A stretch of DNA of 45,031 nucleotides from Xanthobacteraceae bacterium (GCA_030041005.1 JASHOR010000039.1:1-45031), one strand, 5' to 3'. Positions 25,597-35,125 are shown, numbered from the stretch's first letter. The notes: a model not told the origin generated them from the sequence alone. A program made the numbers and translations.

Positions 25597-26004
25597 ATGT
25601 TCCGGCTATGGCCATCTGCCCCGTCGAGACGTTCGAGTCGGGTGCTTGCCCTCTGCATCGCCTATTCGCTCGCGATTCAAGCGATGATGGCGAGCGTGGG
25701 GCTCGGCATGTCCGCCTTCGCAGCGAACGGATCTGTCGGCTTTGCCATCTGCAGTCACGCCACGACGGGGCAGCCAACGCCGGGTGACCATCAAAATCCT
25801 AACCCTTCGCCACCCTGTCCGTTCTGCTTCGTCGCATCCCAAAGCGCCGGCTATATCCCGTTGGTCGTCAAGGCACCGCCATTGCCGGTCTATGCGGGCC
25901 GACCGATAGCTCCCGTGGCGGATCGCATCGGCGACACCGGTTACGTCCCTCAATTCCGCCGCATGGCGGGGGCGCCGCGCGCTCCTCCGGTCTTCTCCGT
26001 CTGA
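25597..26004 (+). CDS. DUF2946-like protein, second copy
   Basis: A ~135-residue protein with an N-terminal hydrophobic helix (ALCIAYSLAIQAMMASVGLG) and a CPFCFVASQSA motif typical of DUF2946. Its layout resembles the protein at 22235 (helix, C-x-x-C-type pair, Pro-rich tail). It directly precedes the PCuAC and SCO1 genes, supporting a copper-related role. An ATG at 25561 is an alternative start; 25597 gives the usual basic stretch before the helix. The function is unproven. Confidence 0.6.
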   Translation: MFRLWPSAPSRRSSRVLALCIAYSLAIQAMMASVGLGMSAFAANGSVGFAICSHATTGQPTPGDHQNPNPSPPCPFCFVASQSAGYIPLVVKAPPLPVYAGRPIAPVADRIGDTGYVPQFRRMAGAPRAPPVFSV

Positions 26005-26071
26005 CGCTGTCTGATGTTCGTATCCGCTCCGCGGCCGCGGAGCGATCACTCACGCGCTTATGGAGAACACA

Positions 26072-26608
26072 ATGCGCTTCTTATCCAAGCTCGCCATGTT
26101 GGCGATTCTGACCGCTGCCGTGCCCGCCGCTTTCGCTCAAGGCGGGGGAACCTCAACGATTGCCGTCGAACAGCCCTGGGCCCGGGCGACACCCGCGGGC
26201 GCCATGACCGGCGCCGTCTACATGACGCTCGCCAACAAGACCAAGGACGCGGATCGTCTCACGGCGGCGTCTTCGACCGTCGCCAGCAAGGTGCAAATTC
26301 ACGAGATGGCGGTCGTCAAGGGGATCATGAAGATGCGTCAGCTCGTCAACGGTCTCGCGATACCGGCTGGCGGATCGGTGACGCTCAAGCCCGGCGGCTA
26401 CCACGTGATGTTGATCGGATTGAAGAAACAGCTGATCGCGGGGCAGACGCTGCCGCTCACGCTTACTTTCGCGAAAGCCGGCAACGTCTCCATTACCGTT
26501 CCGATACAGGCCATTGGCGCCACTCACGCCGGCAAAGGCGGCATGGGAATGGGAGGGATGCAAGGCAAGAAGTCGGGGGGCGGCATGGACAGCATGGAGA
26601 TGAAGTGA
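26072..26608 (+). CDS. PCu(A)C periplasmic copper chaperone
   Basis: A 178-residue exported copper chaperone. The signal peptide ends near AAFAQG. The domain shows QPWARATPAGAMTGAVYMTL, then VQIHEMAVVKGIMKMR with the H-x-x-M copper ligands and GGYHVMLIGLKK, the H(M)x10Mx21HxM-type site. The tail is Met- and His-rich (GKGGMGMGGMQGKK, GGGMDSMEMK) and may add copper sites. ATG 26072 has GGAG 8 nt upstream; 26060 is an alternative. The stop overlaps the SCO1 start (TGATG), matching the well-known partnership in delivering copper to the oxidase CuA site. Confidence 0.92.
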   Translation: MRFLSKLAMLAILTAAVPAAFAQGGGTSTIAVEQPWARATPAGAMTGAVYMTLANKTKDADRLTAASSTVASKVQIHEMAVVKGIMKMRQLVNGLAIPAGGSVTLKPGGYHVMLIGLKKQLIAGQTLPLTLTFAKAGNVSITVPIQAIGATHAGKGGMGMGGMQGKKSGGGMDSMEMK

Positions 26609-27216
26609 TGCGGGCGCGCCAGTGGGTTGTAACGGCCATCGCCGGCGTTGCCGGCTTCGCCGTGGTGGCGCTTGCGCTCACGTTTGCGTTAGCTCCTCGA
26701 CGAATCGAACAGGCCACGGGCGTCGCGTCTATTGGCGGCCCGTTCACGCTGGTGGATGACACTGGCGCGACAGTGACCGACAAGACGCTCTTCGGCAAGC
26801 CGTATGCGATCTACTTCGGTTACAGGTATTGCCCGGACGTATGCCCGACGACGCTCTTTGACCTGACGCGCTGGATCAAGGAGCTTGGGCCGGACGCCGA
26901 CAAGCTCAACTACGTCTTCGTGACGGTCGATCCGGAGCGAGATACGCCGAAGCTGATGCATGAATACCTGGCGTCCTTTGACAAGCGCATCCGCGGCTTC
27001 ACCGGCACGCCGGCGCAGATTGCGAAGATCGCCAAGGAGTATCGCGTGTACTACAAGAAAATTCCAACCAGCGACGGCAGTTACCTCATGGACCACTCCG
27101 CCATGATTTATCTGATGACCGCGGACGAAAAATTCGACACGGTCATACCATATCAGGAGAAGGACTCCTTAGCGCTCGCCAAGCTGAAAGCGCTTATTGC
27201 GACGCCGTCGTCTTGA
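26608..27216 (+). CDS. SCO1/SenC copper chaperone for cytochrome oxidase
   Basis: A 202-residue thioredoxin-fold protein tethered by one N-terminal helix (~residues 7-27). The copper site C-P-D-V-C-P is at ~75-80 and the distal His ligand is in LMDHSAMIYL near residue 158. VTVDPERDTP is the family's conserved strand. It delivers or reduces copper for CuA of cytochrome c oxidase. Start codon overlaps the PCuAC stop. The next gene begins 174 bp later, so the operon may end here. Confidence 0.94.
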   Translation: MRARQWVVTAIAGVAGFAVVALALTFALAPRRIEQATGVASIGGPFTLVDDTGATVTDKTLFGKPYAIYFGYRYCPDVCPTTLFDLTRWIKELGPDADKLNYVFVTVDPERDTPKLMHEYLASFDKRIRGFTGTPAQIAKIAKEYRVYYKKIPTSDGSYLMDHSAMIYLMTADEKFDTVIPYQEKDSLALAKLKALIATPSS

Positions 27217-27390
27217 TTTTTCCTGACCAAGAACGATCGGTTCTTGCACTGCTCGAATCGCGCGGGATGGCGGTGCTGCAGTGCAAGAGTCCGAAATTGG
27301 CTCGAAGCGACCCCGTGCGACGGTTGGGATCGTGCGCGCTCGGCCGTCGGCAGCGCATAAACCGGTCGAACGCCCGGAAGCGGAATTGAC

Positions 27391-29181
27391 ATGAAAATCA
27401 GGTTGCCCCAGCGGATCGGCCTCTTCCGACTATCTCTCATTGCTGTCTGCGTGGGACTCATCACGGGATTCGGCGCTGTTGCCTTCCGCGCGTTGATCGG
27501 TCTCATCCACAACATCGGTTTTCTCGGCTCGTTGTCTGTTCCATATGACGCGAGCATTTTCACGCCGCCAAGCCCTTGGGGACCGTTCGTGATCCTCGTG
27601 CCGGTCGTTGGCGGAATCATCGTCACCTTTTTGATCAATAATTTCGCGCCGGAGGCGCGCGGCCACGGCGTGCCGGAGGTCATGGACGCGATCTACTACA
27701 ACAACGGCGTGATCCGGCCGATCGTCGCGCTCATAAAGTCTCTCGCCTCCGCGCTCGCCATCGGCACCGGCGCAGCAGTCGGCCGCGAGGGCCCGATCAT
27801 CCAAATCGGCTCCGCGCTCGGTTCGACGTTCGGCCAGGTGATTCACATGGCGCCCTGGCAGCGCATCACGCTGGTCGCCGCCGGAGCGGGGGCCGGCATT
27901 GCTGCCACCTTCAATACGCCGATCGGCGGCGTGATGTTTGCCATCGAGCTGATGATGCCGGAACTGAGCGCGCGCACGTTCCTGCCCGTCGCACTGGCGA
28001 CCGGCACGGCGACGTTCATCGGCCGCATTTTCTTCGGCATCCATCCGGCTTTCACGGTTCCCACCGATCTGATCACCTCGGCCCATCCGGCGACCCTGGC
28101 CGCATTGTTGCTGTTCGCTGCGCTCGGCGCGATCGTCGGTGTCGTTGCAGCAGGCTTTGTCCGGGGACTCACTTTGGCCGAGGACTTATTCGAGCGCATA
28201 AAAAATACCTACGTGCGGCACATGCTCGGCATGCTGGCGCTCGGCATTCTGATGTACGTGCTGTTGCGCACGGCCGGTCACTACTACGTCGAAGGCGTCG
28301 GCTACGCGACGATTCAGGCGATCCTGACCGGCGGGCTAAACCTCCCCATGCTGCTGATTCTGCTCTTCGTGGCCAAGCTTTGCGCCACGTCAACGAGCCT
28401 CGGCTCCGGATCTTCCGGCGGAATATTCTCGCCCTCGCTGTTCATGGGTGCGACGATCGGCGGCGCCTTCGGCGCCTTTGTCACTGCGGTCCAGCCGGCG
28501 GATGGCGTCACCACGGCGACCGGCGCGATCATCGGTATGGCTGCAATGGTCGGCGGCGGCACCGGCGCCGCCATGACCGCGGTCACCATGATCTTCGAGA
28601 TGACGCGCGATTACGACCTGGTAATGCCGAGCATCGTCGCCGTGGCGCTGGCCATCGGCGTGCGCCGGCTGCTGTCGGCGGAAAATATCTACACCATCAA
28701 GCTCGTCGGCCGAGGCCACTTCATACCGAAGGCGTTGTACGCGAATATGTTTCTGGTTCGACGCGCCAGCGCCGTGATGCAGCGGAAGATCGTCGTCGTG
28801 AGCGCTGATGCCGATCTAGATGAATTTCTACGCCGGCATTGCGGTGAACAGGGCTTCATGCATGTCGTCGTGACACGAGGTGATCACGTCGCCGGAATAG
28901 CGCGCGTCCACACCGGCCTGCACCGCGGCGCCGAGACGGCTTACAAGGGAATAAGTTTCGGCGAGATCGCGCAGCGGAATTTCACCCTCGCCCGCGAGAC
29001 TGACGTTATGTTCGACGTGGTGCAGCGCATGGCGCGCCGCAACGCCGACATGGCAATAGTCACGAGCCGCGATGGACGCTGGCGGCCATCGCAGATCGTC
29101 GGCATCGTCACCAAGGAACACATCGCCGACTCGGTCGCCGAAAGCATCAAACCCTTTGGGCACGCTGCCAAGAGCGTCTAA
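27391..29181 (+). CDS. ClC-family chloride channel/antiporter with CBS domains
   Basis: A 596-residue membrane protein. The three ClC selectivity motifs are present: GHGVPE, GREGP at ~131-135 with the gating Glu133, and GSGSSGGIFSP. The ~140 C-terminal residues form a CBS-pair module (MQRKIVVVSADADLDEF; MARRNADMAIVTSRDG). Motifs are the ordinary chloride type, not those of the fluoride-specific ClC-F branch, so it is not the missing fluoride exporter by this evidence. It moves Cl-, probably against H+. No riboswitch is seen in the 174-bp upstream gap. Confidence 0.9.
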   Translation: MKIRLPQRIGLFRLSLIAVCVGLITGFGAVAFRALIGLIHNIGFLGSLSVPYDASIFTPPSPWGPFVILVPVVGGIIVTFLINNFAPEARGHGVPEVMDAIYYNNGVIRPIVALIKSLASALAIGTGAAVGREGPIIQIGSALGSTFGQVIHMAPWQRITLVAAGAGAGIAATFNTPIGGVMFAIELMMPELSARTFLPVALATGTATFIGRIFFGIHPAFTVPTDLITSAHPATLAALLLFAALGAIVGVVAAGFVRGLTLAEDLFERIKNTYVRHMLGMLALGILMYVLLRTAGHYYVEGVGYATIQAILTGGLNLPMLLILLFVAKLCATSTSLGSGSSGGIFSPSLFMGATIGGAFGAFVTAVQPADGVTTATGAIIGMAAMVGGGTGAAMTAVTMIFEMTRDYDLVMPSIVAVALAIGVRRLLSAENIYTIKLVGRGHFIPKALYANMFLVRRASAVMQRKIVVVSADADLDEFLRRHCGEQGFMHVVVTRGDHVAGIARVHTGLHRGAETAYKGISFGEIAQRNFTLARETDVMFDVVQRMARRNADMAIVTSRDGRWRPSQIVGIVTKEHIADSVAESIKPFGHAAKSV

Positions 29182-29410
29182 GGCGTAGCCTTCTTGCGCC
29201 TTTGATGCGGGCGTCGGCGTGGGGCGCGACGATATGAGATCTCATCAATCGCTGCGTCGTAAGCTAACTGGGTCGTAAGGCGCATCGCTTGCGGTGGCGC
29301 CGCCGGCCCGACGGACTGCTGGCTCTTGCTGCTGGCTCTTGCCACACGCCCGCCACAGATTCGGGCAGTCCTTCGGAGCGTCGGTTGTTCAGAGAAACCT
29401 ATATCTAATC

Positions 29411-30418
29411 GTGGCCAGAGTTCCGAGCGCGGCCGAGTTCCTCGACTCGGTCAATCCCGTCGCCAAGCCGGCAGAGATCGGTTACGTCCTGCTGTTCGCC
29501 ACCGCTGTGCTGCTGTGGTGGCTGTGCAAGACGCACGTCTCGATCCTGCCGTTCTGGGCCCCGTGGGACTTTTCCTTCGTTGAATTCCTGTCCACATGGT
29601 TGGCCGTCTGGTGGTACATACGCGGGCTCGCGCTGCTTGCTCCGGAAGAGCGGCCTTCGCTGGCGCGACGGATCGCATTCTTTGCGGGAGTGGCTGTAAT
29701 CTATGGCGTCCTCGAAACCCACTTCGAGTACTACGCCGAACACCAGTTCTTTGTTAACCGCATTCAGCATGTGGCCATGCATCATCTGGGCCCGCTGCTG
29801 CTTGGCCTGTCTTGGCCGGGACCAACGCTGTGGCGGGGATTGCCGACACCCGTGCGCCGCATCGTCCGACATCCGCTGCTGACCGGAACGGTTGGCTTTC
29901 TCCAGCAGCCCGTGCTCGCGGCGTTCCTGTTTTCCGGATCATTTTTCTTCTGGCTGATCCCCGCGATTCACTTCCGCGCCATGATCGATCCGAACCTCTT
30001 TAGCCTGATGAATTGGACCATGGTCATCGACGGCATTTTGTTCTGGTTCCTGGTGCTCGATCCGCGGCCGGCGCCGCCGGCGCGAGTGTCGTTTGGCGTG
30101 CGCGCCGGCTTGGCATTTGCGGTGATGTTTCCGCAGGTCATCGGCGGCGCCGTCATCGCCTTAAGCTCCCGCGATCTCTACCCATTCTACACTTTGTGCG
30201 GCCGCATCTATCCGCAGCTCGGCGTCGGTTTCGACCAAGCCATCGGCGGCCTGATGATATGGATCCCGCCGGGCATGATGAGCGTAGCGGCGGTTCTGTT
30301 TATCTTGAACTCCATGCGCAAGACCGAGGCAGAGGCAGCCAAAGGGGCGGGCAATGACAGGACGGACAATGACAAGGACGTATGGATCGTGGACTCCAGC
30401 TCGTGGACCGGACTTTAG
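29411..30418 (+). CDS. CtaG-like (caa3) cytochrome oxidase assembly membrane protein
   Basis: A ~335-residue protein with about seven transmembrane helices, similar to the Caa3_CtaG family. Signs are WDFSFVEFLSTWLAVWWYIRG, then HHLGPLLLGL (conserved His pair after VAMH), and PAIHFRAMIDPNL; the His are likely copper ligands. The family assists copper insertion in heme-copper oxidases. The GTG at 29411 is chosen because it precedes the first family-like segment; the open frame extends to 29294 with low-complexity sequence. Placement after SCO1 and PCuAC fits. Confidence 0.8.
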   Translation: MARVPSAAEFLDSVNPVAKPAEIGYVLLFATAVLLWWLCKTHVSILPFWAPWDFSFVEFLSTWLAVWWYIRGLALLAPEERPSLARRIAFFAGVAVIYGVLETHFEYYAEHQFFVNRIQHVAMHHLGPLLLGLSWPGPTLWRGLPTPVRRIVRHPLLTGTVGFLQQPVLAAFLFSGSFFFWLIPAIHFRAMIDPNLFSLMNWTMVIDGILFWFLVLDPRPAPPARVSFGVRAGLAFAVMFPQVIGGAVIALSSRDLYPFYTLCGRIYPQLGVGFDQAIGGLMIWIPPGMMSVAAVLFILNSMRKTEAEAAKGAGNDRTDNDKDVWIVDSSSWTGL

Positions 30419-30419
30419 G

Positions 30420-30444
30420 GCCGCTTCGCGCGGCTGATAGTTTT
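30420..30444 (+). terminator. Weak hairpin after the CtaG-like gene
   Basis: GCCGC-TTCGC-GCGGC followed by TGATAGTTTT two bases after the stop. The stem is only 5 bp and the T-run short, so termination is tentative. Confidence 0.35.
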
Positions 30445-30535
30445 GGTATTCGGCCGGAGCAAATACAGAAAGCCATCACAGGCGGCGAGCTTTCGGGGCG
30501 ACGGCGGCGGGCAATCGCCTGGCGGATGAGGTCGG

Positions 30536-32656
30536 CTACTGCCTCAGCAATTCGGCCATGATGCGCTCGCGCGTGAGCGGCAGGTCGCGGATGCGGATGC
30601 CGAGTGCGCGGGAGGCCGCATTGCCGATCGCGGCGGCGGCCGGCCCGGCGGTGGCTTCGCCGGCGCCGAGCGGGACGTCGGTGCCTGCGTCCACCAATTG
30701 CACATCGATCTCGGGCACTTCGCTAAAGCGCAGCACCGGATAGCTGTCCCAATCGATCGGCCCTGCGGCATCGTTATCGAAGCGCACCTGCTCCTTGAGC
30801 ACCCAGCTTGCCGACTGGATGATGCCGCCTTCGAGCTGATTGATGAGCGCGTCCGGATTGACCACGAGACCGGCGTCGGCGGCGCACCAGGCCCGCAGCA
30901 GACGGACCGATTCCTCGACCTCGACTTCGACGATAACCGCGGCGTAGGCCGCGCGGTTCTTGTATTGCGCAAAGCCGAGCCCCTTGCCGCGGCCGGTTCC
31001 GCGCGGCGCCTCCGGCCGCCAGTTCGCCATATCCGCCGCCCGCTCGATGACGCGGCGCCCGCGCGGATCGGCCAGGCGTGCCAGCCGGTACTCGACCGGA
31101 TCCCGGCCCGCGCGCTCGGCCAGCTCGTCCATGGCGCATTCGAGCGCAAAAATGTTGGGCATGGCGCCGAGGCCGCGCAGCGATGATGTCCGCCGCGGCA
31201 CCTCCGGCACCAAGTGATGGATGATCCGCTTTTGCGGAATGTCGTACAAAGGTTCGGCATTGCGCGTAGCGCCGCCACCGGCTGATTCCGGCACGTCGGT
31301 CGGGGCCGGCACCGGCGGCGGATTGGGCAGCGCCTCGGCCGCCAACAGGTTGGCGCCGCCGCCCGGCCGTCCCTGATGCGTGCCGCTCCAAATCTCCGCC
31401 GTCCAATCGGCAGGATTGCCGGCCTCGTCGAGCACGGCACGGACCTTCACCACCATCGCCGGCGCGACCGGCTCGTGCGCGAACTCCTCCTGCCGTCGCC
31501 AGCGCACGCGGACCGGACGGCCCGGTCGTCGCAAAGCGATGATGGCGGCGTCGGTTGCGGCGTCGTCGGCACCGTTATGGCCGTAGCAGCCAGGTCCCTG
31601 GACGTGACGCACCGAAATCCTCTGTGGATCGAGCCCGAGCGTGCGGGAAAGCGCGGCACGCAGCGGATAGACACCCTGGCAATGCGTCCACACCGTCAAG
31701 TGCCCGTCGCGGTAGAGCGCAAGGCCGCAGGACGGTCCGATCGAGGCGTGAGCGAGATGCGGGCGCGAATAGGTCGCTTCGAAGACTTGCCGCCCGCGTG
31801 GCGGCGACTGCGGCTGCGGCGCGCCAATGACGCGATCGACCGACGGCCGCTGCAACAGCCATGCCGCCTCCTGTTGCAGCGCGCGCGGCGGCTCGGCGCC
31901 GCGCCAAATGACGTGGTCGCTCGCCGCCGACGCAGCCGCCTCCACCGCGGTCTCATCGTCGCCGACGATGGCCAGGAAATTGCCCTCACGCACAAATTCG
32001 ACCGGCGACCGCGCAATGCGCCGGAGCGCAGCCTCGTCAATTGAGGCCAGCGTCGCACCGCGATTGGGCTGGCGTACGACGCGCGCATGGGCCATGCCGT
32101 CGAGCACCATGTCGTGAATGAAGATCGGCTGGCCGAAGATCTTGGCAGGCAGATCGAGCCGCGGGGCATTGCTGCCGACAATAGTGTAGTCGGCGGCGGC
32201 CTTGCGCGCCGCCGCACCGGTTGCATCCGTGGCCAGGCTGACGGCAGCGGCGAGCGACCAGTAATCGTGCGCGGTCGGCATGCCGTTGCGCAAAACGCGG
32301 CCGTCGCGAACGGTCAATTCCGCAGCCGGGCAGCCGAGCGCGCTCGCGGCACGCGCAAGAAACAGCGCCTTTGCTTCCGCGCAGGCCTGGCGGAGCGCAA
32401 TCCCGCCGGCCTGCATCGATTGGCTGCCGGCGGTGTAACCTTCGTTCGGTGCGCCATCGGTATCGCCGGAGCGAATGGCGACGCGCTCAACCGCGACGTC
32501 GAGTTCTTCGGCAGCAAGCTGCGCCATCGCGGTGAGCACGCCCTGGCCGAACTCGACGCGACCGGTCGAAATAGCCACCTTCCCCGGCGTCATGAAAACG
32601 ACCCAGCGATCGAGCTGTGGGTTGTCCGCCAGAATGCCGGGCAGCGGCGCCGTCAT
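30536..32656 (-). CDS. Molybdopterin-binding subunit, isoquinoline 1-oxidoreductase/xanthine dehydrogenase family
   Basis: A 706-residue catalytic subunit of a molybdenum hydroxylase. The family motif VEFGQGVLTAMAQLAAEELD lies near the N-terminus and GAGEATAGPAAAAI, holding the active-site Glu, near the C-terminus. The layout (MoCo domain starting without the XDH N-terminal extension) resembles IorB-like two-subunit enzymes. The 2Fe-2S subunit is encoded immediately upstream with an ATGA overlap (start 32656). No FAD subunit is in the window, so electrons likely leave to a cytochrome or quinone. The substrate, perhaps an N-heterocycle or aldehyde, is unknown. It is the final gene of the ABC-kelch operon. 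Confidence 0.88.
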   Translation of the reverse strand: MTAPLPGILADNPQLDRWVVFMTPGKVAISTGRVEFGQGVLTAMAQLAAEELDVAVERVAIRSGDTDGAPNEGYTAGSQSMQAGGIALRQACAEAKALFLARAASALGCPAAELTVRDGRVLRNGMPTAHDYWSLAAAVSLATDATGAAARKAAADYTIVGSNAPRLDLPAKIFGQPIFIHDMVLDGMAHARVVRQPNRGATLASIDEAALRRIARSPVEFVREGNFLAIVGDDETAVEAAASAASDHVIWRGAEPPRALQQEAAWLLQRPSVDRVIGAPQPQSPPRGRQVFEATYSRPHLAHASIGPSCGLALYRDGHLTVWTHCQGVYPLRAALSRTLGLDPQRISVRHVQGPGCYGHNGADDAATDAAIIALRRPGRPVRVRWRRQEEFAHEPVAPAMVVKVRAVLDEAGNPADWTAEIWSGTHQGRPGGGANLLAAEALPNPPPVPAPTDVPESAGGGATRNAEPLYDIPQKRIIHHLVPEVPRRTSSLRGLGAMPNIFALECAMDELAERAGRDPVEYRLARLADPRGRRVIERAADMANWRPEAPRGTGRGKGLGFAQYKNRAAYAAVIVEVEVEESVRLLRAWCAADAGLVVNPDALINQLEGGIIQSASWVLKEQVRFDNDAAGPIDWDSYPVLRFSEVPEIDVQLVDAGTDVPLGAGEATAGPAAAAIGNAASRALGIRIRDLPLTRERIMAELLRQ

Positions 32657-33138
32657 GCGCGGACTCCTGCACGCATTCGCATCGCCGCCTTCTCGATCGC
32701 GCGCATGATCCGGTTGTGCGTACCGCAACGGCACAGATTGTCGTCGAGCGCGCGTGCGATCTCCGCGCGCGTCGGCGACGGGTTGCGGTCGAGCAGCGCC
32801 TTGGCGGAGATCAGAATGCCGCTGAGGCAATAGCCGCACTGACCCGCCTGCTCTTCAAGAAAAGCCTGTTGCAAGGGATGCGGCCGGTCCGGCGTGCCCA
32901 GCCCCTCCACGGTGACAACATTGCGGCCCGCCACCGCGGACAATGGCCGCATGCAGGATTTCTCCGGTTTGCCGTCGATCAGCACGGTGCAACAGCCGCA
33001 TTGCTCGAGCCCGCAGCCGAACCGCGTGCCCATCAATCGCAGCTCGTTGCGCAGCACGGCGAGCAACGGGGTGTCCTCGTAGGCCACCGCAACATTGACG
33101 GAGCGGCCGTTGACCGTGAATGCGACGGTGGTGGCCAT
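32653..33138 (-). CDS. 2Fe-2S subunit of molybdenum hydroxylase (IorA/CoxS-like)
   Basis: A 161-residue iron-sulfur subunit with both [2Fe-2S] motifs: the plant-type FGCGLEQCGCCTVLIDG with a later KSCM, and the helical-domain GQCGYCLSGIL with LCRCGTHNRI. It passes electrons from the Mo site of the large subunit. ATG 33138 gives the standard start (ATTVAFTVNGR). It overlaps the downstream catalytic-subunit start by 4 bp and begins 16 bp after the kelch gene stop. No Tat signal is seen, so the enzyme appears cytoplasmic. Confidence 0.94.
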   Translation of the reverse strand: MATTVAFTVNGRSVNVAVAYEDTPLLAVLRNELRLMGTRFGCGLEQCGCCTVLIDGKPEKSCMRPLSAVAGRNVVTVEGLGTPDRPHPLQQAFLEEQAGQCGYCLSGILISAKALLDRNPSPTRAEIARALDDNLCRCGTHNRIMRAIEKAAMRMRAGVRA

Positions 33139-33154
33139 CGCCGGATCGCCGATA

Positions 33155-34180
33155 TCAGGAGAACGTGAATGCGTCGTGGTAGGCGCCCTGCACGCTGCCG
33201 CCGGGCACCGGACCACCGCCGGGCACGTGCACCATATCGCCGATCAGGGCCACGGTAGCGCCATGCAGGCCATGCCGCGGCACCCGCATCGGCGTCAGCG
33301 ACTGCCAGGTGTCGGCATTCGGATCGTAGGCCTCGTTGGTGCCGAACACGCGGCCGGTGGCTTCGCCGCCGAACACGATGATCTTGCCGCCGATAGTGAC
33401 CGCCGATACGCCGCTGCGCGCGGTCGGCAACGGCGCGCGGAAGCTCCAGGCGTCTGCCTTCGGGTCGTAAACCGCGTTCAAGCTGGTGTTGAAATCGTAG
33501 GAATCCATGCGCCCGGCAATGGCATGGATTTTTCCGCCCACAACCGCGACGCCCATGTGGTCGCGCTGGCCGACGAAAGGCTGCGTTCCGGTCGAGCCCC
33601 GCATATTGGCGCGGTCCGCATATTTGTTGGCGGCAGGGTCGTATACCTCGTGCCACTCGACCGAGCGCACGTCGCGCCCGCCGAGAAGGTGGATCAGGCC
33701 GTCGAGCACGATCGCCGAAATGGCGCCACGCGGGCGCGACAGAGCCGCGATCGGCGCCCATTGGTCGGTCGCGGTGTCATAGACGAAGCATTTGGAGTGC
33801 GGACACCGGTTCTGCTCAATGAAGCCGCCGAAAGTGTAAATCCTGTCGCCGACGGCGACGCCGGCGACGTGGTTGCACGGCAGCGGAAACGGCGCTTTCA
33901 GCGACCAGGTGCGCGATCTCGAATCGTAGACCTGGTGAAAGTCGCCGTCGACGCGATGCTTGGCATAGCCGGCGATGACGTGAATATTGCCCTGGCACTC
34001 GATCACCGCATGCTCGCCGGTCGGAATCGGCAGCCGCGGCATCTCGATCCATTTGCCGGGATTGGCGGCCGGCGGCGCAACGCTGGTCATGTAGCGCTGC
34101 TTCTCGACCGTCTTCGGAATGTCGACGATGGATTTGTCGGTAAGTCCGAGGAAAAGCGGAAGTTCCTGCTCTGCTGCCAT
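33155..34180 (-). CDS. Kelch-repeat beta-propeller protein
   Basis: A 341-residue protein with about six kelch repeats (each G-G / Y-D-P / W pattern: VGDRIYTFGGF, DGLIHLLGGRD, GGKIIVFGGEATG, YDPNADTWQSL). No signal peptide; cytoplasmic unless exported another way. ATG 34180 precedes MAAEQELPLF; the open frame extends further but overlaps the isomerase gene. It sits between the TIM-barrel isomerase and the Mo hydroxylase, so it is probably part of the same catabolic operon, as a lyase-like propeller or a structural partner. Substrate unknown. Confidence 0.82.
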   Translation of the reverse strand: MAAEQELPLFLGLTDKSIVDIPKTVEKQRYMTSVAPPAANPGKWIEMPRLPIPTGEHAVIECQGNIHVIAGYAKHRVDGDFHQVYDSRSRTWSLKAPFPLPCNHVAGVAVGDRIYTFGGFIEQNRCPHSKCFVYDTATDQWAPIAALSRPRGAISAIVLDGLIHLLGGRDVRSVEWHEVYDPAANKYADRANMRGSTGTQPFVGQRDHMGVAVVGGKIHAIAGRMDSYDFNTSLNAVYDPKADAWSFRAPLPTARSGVSAVTIGGKIIVFGGEATGRVFGTNEAYDPNADTWQSLTPMRVPRHGLHGATVALIGDMVHVPGGGPVPGGSVQGAYHDAFTFS

Positions 34181-34188
34181 GATCGACC

Positions 34189-35028
34189 TCAATTTGAGTA
34201 ACCGGGGACGGCGTCCCGCAACAATTGTCTGGTCAGCTCGACGCCCTCGCGCGCCACATCGTAAGGCGAGCGCGCCCATTGATCCGGATTGGGCGCTTCG
34301 TAGCTCAGATAGCCGGTGTAGTTCTTCTCCGCCAACAGGCCGAAAATCTCGCGCCATTTGACGACGCCCTTGCCGGGCGCCAACCGATCGGTCGGCCGCC
34401 GCATGCCGGTCACCGGATTGGCCGAAAGGTCGCTGTACTGGAAGCAGAAGATCTGGTCCGCCGGAACGTCTTCGAAGCCGCGGCCGCTGGCGCCGCTGCG
34501 CGTGAAATGGTAGGCGTCGATCAGGTAGCCGCAATTGCGTTTATTGGCGCCCTCGAGCAGTTCGCGCAGCACCGAGAGCTTGTTGAGCACGTCATGCTGC
34601 GAGTTGAATTCGATGGCAAGCCGCAGATTATATTCGGCGGCAATATCGCCGGCCTCGCGCAGATATTTGATCGCGTCCGCGATGGTACCGTTGATCTGGC
34701 CGGGCGCGCTCATGAGCATGGTGCAGCCGAGCGCCACGGCGTTCTCGCACGACTCGCGGAACACCTTGAACAGCCGCTTGCTCTCGTCGCCGGTGGCGAA
34801 CAGCCAGCCGTATTCGACCCCGAGCACGCCGACCGGGATGCCGCTGTTGCGGACCAGATCGAGCACCTGAGCGTTGCTCATTCCGGCATCGAAGCAGCGC
34901 TTGAAATCCGTGCGTCGCAGCTCGACCGCGTCATAGCCGGCCTTGCGCGCGGCATCGAGGGCGGTCGCAAGCGGCGTCGTGTCGATGGTCCACATATGCA
35001 GCGCCAGCCGTCCGAACTTCTCCGCCAT
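34189..35028 (-). CDS. Sugar phosphate isomerase/epimerase-type TIM barrel
   Basis: A 279-residue TIM barrel of the AP-endonuclease-2/xylose-isomerase-like superfamily. Strand-end acidic residues and His typical of the metal site are seen (DAVELRR, LRLAIEFNS, YLIDAYHFTR, TGYLSYEAPN). These enzymes isomerise, epimerise or dehydrate sugars and keto acids using a divalent metal. It starts 97 bp after the permease gene and ends 8 bp before the kelch gene. The exact substrate is not evident. Confidence 0.82.
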   Translation of the reverse strand: MAEKFGRLALHMWTIDTTPLATALDAARKAGYDAVELRRTDFKRCFDAGMSNAQVLDLVRNSGIPVGVLGVEYGWLFATGDESKRLFKVFRESCENAVALGCTMLMSAPGQINGTIADAIKYLREAGDIAAEYNLRLAIEFNSQHDVLNKLSVLRELLEGANKRNCGYLIDAYHFTRSGASGRGFEDVPADQIFCFQYSDLSANPVTGMRRPTDRLAPGKGVVKWREIFGLLAEKNYTGYLSYEAPNPDQWARSPYDVAREGVELTRQLLRDAVPGYSN

Positions 35029-35125
35029 GCCTCAAATGCTCCAGTTGCGACGGAGCCCGCACTTGCCGCCAAAGCCGCGCCGGCGCGGACCATGCGATGC
35101 TATAGCGCGGCGCTCCGTTCCCGCG

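Noticed and set aside
27391-29181. Fluoride-specific ClC-F exporter
   Set aside because: Its motifs (GREGP, GSGSSGGIFSP) are the ordinary chloride type and no crcB motif precedes it.
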